Source: Oscillospiraceae bacterium (GTDB lineage Bacteria; Bacillota; Clostridia; Oscillospirales; Acutalibacteraceae). Taken from it: a DNA stretch of 8,595 bases. Under the pieces are notes generated by a model. That model did no database searches and was not told the DNA's origin. It worked only from the letters and a program-made list of their open reading frames with translations. Positions within the stretch are counted from its first letter, which is position 1. Every line of letters begins with the position of its first letter. The stretch is taken from contig CADBPL010000050.1 of the NCBI GenBank assembly GCA_902796535.1, forward strand, positions 1 through 8,595, read 5' to 3'. Below, piece after piece: positions 6,181 through 8,595 of this stretch. Position numbers and translations under genes: made by a program.

Positions 6181-8233
6181 GAGGAATCCGACAAGCATTC
6201 GTAAAAAACTGCAAAGAGCCCTGCTTCTGGTCTTCCTGCTCACCATGATCCCGACGCTGATCCTCAGCGAAATCGGCATGGGTATCCTGAGCAACCGCAG
6301 TGAAGAGCAGCTGATCGATCAGGCGGTCAATTCCGCCGCTGTGTTCACCGCCGGTCAGGCCGATACCATCAGCGCGCAGATCAGCGGCATTGTGCAGCGC
6401 ATTGAGCAGGCGGCGAGTTACACGGAGTATCTCTATGCCAACCCCGGCCTTTTCACGGCGCGGAAGCTGAAAACGCCGGATGATTTTTCGCCCGACGTGA
6501 CCGGCAACCAGCTGCACTGGCTGCCGTTTGAAAAAGGGGAGGAGAAGGACGCCGCCATTGTGAACGAGGCCAACCTGCTCTCGTCTCTGGAGCCGTGCTT
6601 CCGCACCCTGATGGATCACTGCCCGACCGTTGTCAGCCTCTATGCGGCAACGCTGTCTCATGTGAACATCGGCTACGACAAAAATGTGCTGGACAAACAG
6701 GGCATCGGCGCCTATAACCCCGACACGGCCAACGCCGGGTGGTACAAAAACGCTTTGGCTTCCGGCAAAACGGTGATCTCCGACACCTATACCGACACCT
6801 TCGGGCGCGGCCTGATGGTGACCATTTCCGTGCCGTATTCGGTGGCCGGCGCGCTTCACGGCGTTATCGGCGCGGATATCAACATTGAAAACATCCGCAA
6901 CGACATCCTTGATTTCCAAACCGGTGTGAAGGACGGCTACGGGATGCTGTTTTCGGCGGACGGTCAGTGGATCTGTGCCGACGTGAGCGAAGCCGACGCG
7001 AAGGCCGTAACTTCGGCCGACCTGCTCGGCGGAGAAACGGCGGTGGGCAGCCTGACCGAAAAGCCGGAGGGTATGATCGAAAGCAGGATCAAAAACGAAG
7101 AGGTTTACATATCGTTTGATACGGTTGAGGCGACCGGCTGGAAGCTGGCGGTCATCCTGCCGCGGGAGGAGATCATTGCCCCCGCCGTGAGAAACGCGCG
7201 GCTGAGCTGGTATGTCGCCGCGGCGATCCTGGTGTTCGGCGGCGTGCTGTTCCTGTTCATCCTGCGCCGGGTGAACCGCTACAGCGCCAAACTGTCCTAT
7301 CCGCTTGAACACATGGCCGAGCAGATCAAGCGGGTCGGCGACGGCAACCTTGATTACCGTTCCGAGATCGACACCAACGACGAGGTTCAGCTGCTCAGCG
7401 AAAGCTTTGAGCGCATGACGATGAGCCTGAAGGATTACATCAGCAACCTCACGGCGGTCACCGCCGAAAAAGAGCGCATCGGCGCGGAGCTGGATGTTGC
7501 GCAAAACATTCAGGCGTCCATGCTGCCCTGCATTTTCCCGGCGTTCCCGGATCGAAAAGAGTTTGATATCCACGCGTCCATGACGCCCGCGAAGGAAGTC
7601 GGCGGCGACTTTTACGATTTCTTCATGGTCGATGAGACGCATATCGCCATTGTCATGGCGGACGTTTCCGGCAAGGGCGTTCCTGCGGCGCTGTTCATGG
7701 TCATCGGCAAAACGCTCATCAAGGACCATACGCTGCTCAACAAGAGCCTGAACGACGTGTTCACCGATGTCAACGACCTGCTGTGCGAAGCCAACAGCGA
7801 AGGGCTGTTCATCACGGCGTTTGAGGGTGTGCTCGATTTGGAAACGGGCGAATTCACCTATGTCAACGCGGGGCATGAAATGCCGTTCCTCTATCGCGCG
7901 GCCACGGGCTATGCGCCCGAAAAGATCCGCCCCGGCTTTGTTCTGGCCGGTATGGAAGGCATGCGCTATAAGAGCGGCGTAATTCAGCTGAACGTGGGCG
8001 ACCGTGTGTTCCAATACACCGACGGCGTGACCGAGGCGACCGACGCGAACAATCAGCTTTACGGCATGGAGCGGCTGCAAGCCGCGCTCAACCGCTGCGC
8101 CGACGCTACGCCCGAAGAGACCCTGCGCATCGTCAAGGAAGACGTCGACCGCTTTGTGGGCGACGCGCCGCAGTTTGACGACATCACGATGCTGTGTCTG
8201 GAGTATAAAGAAAAATACGGCAAAAACAAATGA
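6170..8233 (+). CDS. Membrane receptor phosphatase: dCache sensor, HAMP, PP2C/SpoIIE (RsbU-like)
   Basis: The 687-residue protein has a membrane segment at about 17-39, an extracellular double-Cache-type sensor at about 40-335, a second membrane segment at about 347-366, HAMP at about 367-420 (Pro378, Glu380, DEV at 404-406), a linker helix ending in AQNIQASMLP (444-453), and a PP2C/SpoIIE phosphatase domain at 454-680. The Cache signature is WYKNALASGK (191-200) with GVIGADI at 231-237. Phosphatase metal residues are visible: GGDFYD with Asp480, MADVSGKG with Asp498, YTDGVTEA with Asp618, and DD at 670-671. Such enzymes remove phosphate from STAS serines. Ligand binding outside should set the phosphatase output and so the state of both STAS domains in this operon. 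The ligand is unknown. GGGAG at 6155-6159 precedes the ATG by ten bases. Last gene of the operon; domain calls are firm. Confidence 0.93.
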   Translation: MKAKRNPTSIRKKLQRALLLVFLLTMIPTLILSEIGMGILSNRSEEQLIDQAVNSAAVFTAGQADTISAQISGIVQRIEQAASYTEYLYANPGLFTARKLKTPDDFSPDVTGNQLHWLPFEKGEEKDAAIVNEANLLSSLEPCFRTLMDHCPTVVSLYAATLSHVNIGYDKNVLDKQGIGAYNPDTANAGWYKNALASGKTVISDTYTDTFGRGLMVTISVPYSVAGALHGVIGADINIENIRNDILDFQTGVKDGYGMLFSADGQWICADVSEADAKAVTSADLLGGETAVGSLTEKPEGMIESRIKNEEVYISFDTVEATGWKLAVILPREEIIAPAVRNARLSWYVAAAILVFGGVLFLFILRRVNRYSAKLSYPLEHMAEQIKRVGDGNLDYRSEIDTNDEVQLLSESFERMTMSLKDYISNLTAVTAEKERIGAELDVAQNIQASMLPCIFPAFPDRKEFDIHASMTPAKEVGGDFYDFFMVDETHIAIVMADVSGKGVPAALFMVIGKTLIKDHTLLNKSLNDVFTDVNDLLCEANSEGLFITAFEGVLDLETGEFTYVNAGHEMPFLYRAATGYAPEKIRPGFVLAGMEGMRYKSGVIQLNVGDRVFQYTDGVTEATDANNQLYGMERLQAALNRCADATPEETLRIVKEDVDRFVGDAPQFDDITMLCLEYKEKYGKNK

Positions 8234-8260
8234 GCGCTTGATTTGAATCATGAATCATTC

Positions 8261-8301
8261 AACCCGCACGGTGATCGACCTCGACCGCCGCGCGGGTTTT
8301 T
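8261..8301 (+). terminator. Rho-independent terminator closing the operon
   Basis: AACCCGC (8261-8267) pairs with GCGGGTT (8292-8298), and inside it CGGT (8270-8273) can pair with ACCG (8284-8287). The stem is followed by a run of five T (8297-8301). It starts 27 bases after the phosphatase stop codon, marking the operon end. Confidence 0.75.
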
Positions 8302-8436
8302 ACGTTACGAAGAAAAAAGCTCATGATCGACTGGTTGCGGGATGCACGTTCTTGCAGGGCGGCAGGAACCGGTGCGTCAGCCACCGGCAGGTTTCCTTTG
8401 CTGCGCTCACCCGACGGGCTGATTCTGTGGTTCGGT

Positions 8437-8452
8437 CAAAAAAGCACAGGCT
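8437..8452 (-). terminator. Second, weaker minus-strand terminator-like hairpin
   Basis: On the minus strand AAGC-CTGT-GCTT is followed by T residues and GACC, the same GCTTTTT(T)GACC ending as the hairpin at 8516-8540. The stem is only four base pairs. The repeated ending suggests either a tandem terminator or duplicated repeat units. Confidence 0.25.
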
Positions 8453-8468
8453 TCTCCTTTTGCCTCGT

Positions 8469-8503
8469 CTCCCCTGCAAGGGGAGGTGGCGCGGCGTGAG
8501 CCG
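8469..8503. repeat. Paired hairpins of an intergenic-repeat type
   Basis: CTCCCCT, loop GCA, AGGGGAG (8469-8485) is a perfect 7-base stem. Close by, CGGC-GTGA-GCCG (8492-8503) is a 4-base stem closed by a GNRA-type loop. GGAGGGG at 8508-8514 could compete for the first arm. Hairpins of this CTCCCC/GGGGAG kind recur, to my recollection, between genes in gut Clostridia; I could not check copy number. Confidence 0.4.
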
Positions 8504-8515
8504 TGACGGAGGGGT

Positions 8516-8540
8516 CAAAAAGCTTGTTTTTGCACAAGCC
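8516..8540 (-). terminator. Possible Rho-independent terminator on the minus strand
   Basis: On the minus strand GCTTGT (8534-8539 reversed), loop GCAAAA, ACAAGC (8522-8527 reversed) is followed by TTTTT. This would end a minus-strand transcript coming from beyond the right edge. The stem is only six base pairs, so efficiency is uncertain. Confidence 0.45.
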
Positions 8541-8594
8541 TGCCGTTGGCGCTGTCTGACAAGCGCGGCACGCAAGAATGCGTAAGGAACGGCA
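8541..8594 (-). other. Potential three-way-junction structure at the window edge
   Basis: TGCCGTT (8541-8547) and AACGGCA (8588-8594) are perfect inverted arms. Between them are two further hairpins: GCGC-TGT/ACA-GCGC with one bulged A (8549-8566), and ACGCA/TGCGT with loop AGAA (8570-8583). Together they give a three-way junction that on the minus strand runs straight into the terminator-like hairpin at 8516-8540. It could be the 3' end of a small RNA or part of a repeat; the strand is chosen only because of that terminator. Not a tRNA. Confidence 0.35.
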
Positions 8595-8595
8595 A

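Larger units (their letters stand above)
8302..8595. other. Gene-poor, inverted-repeat-rich intergenic stretch
   Basis: No frame here looks like a protein: open frames exist on both strands but they cross the terminator and hairpins and have Arg/Lys-rich, low-sense translations. The stretch holds several inverted repeats: CCGGTG/CACCGG (8369-8387) with AGGAA/TTCCT outside it (8364-8368, 8393-8397); CTTGCAGGG (8351-8359) inverted against CCCTGCAAG (8472-8480); the CTCCCCT/AGGGGAG hairpin (8469-8485); and structures at 8516-8594. This composition fits a dispersed intergenic repeat or the flank of a small RNA gene. Confidence 0.55.

Noticed and set aside
6008..8251. Minus-strand open frame of 747 codons
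   Set aside because: Antisense to the dCache-HAMP-PP2C gene; its long openness follows from GC-rich codon use on the other strand, and the translation is His/Arg/Gln-rich without recognisable domains.
8250..8585. Plus-strand open frame of 111 codons after the operon
   Set aside because: It runs through the operon terminator and several hairpins, has no ribosome binding site, and has a basic, motif-free translation; an antisense frame at 8321-8575 is equally open.
1..8595. CRISPR array, tRNA/rRNA genes, insertion sequence or prophage genes
   Set aside because: No regularly spaced direct repeats, no tRNA or rRNA signatures, and no transposase, integrase or phage protein could be recognised on either strand.

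Overview
The window looks like a chromosomal segment of a fairly GC-rich member of the Firmicutes, most likely a Clostridia/Oscillospirales-type gut or anaerobe lineage. This rests on the gene families (RsbW/RsbV/RsbU-type regulators, dCache sensors, MATE transporters), strong AGGAGG-like ribosome binding sites, consensus sigma-A type promoters and U-tailed terminators. It is an inference from style; no marker gene fixes the taxonomy.

Left end (1-900, minus strand): the first 300 codons of a secreted PHP-family metal-dependent phosphoesterase, cut by the window edge. Its promoter (945-973) lies back to back with the promoter (1041-1069) of a long plus-strand operon, in a 195-base divergent intergenic region.

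Middle (1096-8233, plus strand): seven tightly packed or overlapping genes that read as one operon, closed by a Rho-independent terminator at 8261-8301. In order they are: a small RelA/SpoT-type HD hydrolase; a STAS domain fused to an aminoglycoside/choline-kinase-fold kinase; an RsbW-like anti-sigma/serine kinase ATPase (TTG start); a stand-alone STAS protein (RsbV/SpoIIAA type); a MATE-family transporter with a C-terminal degenerate RsbW-like ATPase domain; a GNAT-like protein; and a membrane receptor phosphatase (dCache, HAMP, PP2C/SpoIIE).

The layout has every component of a partner-switching circuit: extracellular sensor and phosphatase, serine kinase and STAS switch. No sigma factor is encoded in the window. 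Instead two proteins carry switch domains fused to an effector: STAS on a small-molecule-type kinase, and a pseudo-RsbW domain on a multidrug/metabolite transporter. My main proposal is that an extracellular ligand sensed by the phosphatase controls, by STAS phosphorylation, the activity of a kinase and a transporter directly, with an alarmone-type hydrolase and an acetyltransferase-like protein as further parts. This is a hypothesis from architecture only.

Right end (8302-8595): no convincing gene. It is rich in inverted repeats, including a CTCCCCT/AGGGGAG hairpin, two minus-strand terminator-like hairpins that end in the same GCTTTTT(T)GACC string, and at the very edge a potential three-way-junction fold just upstream (on the minus strand) of one of those terminators.
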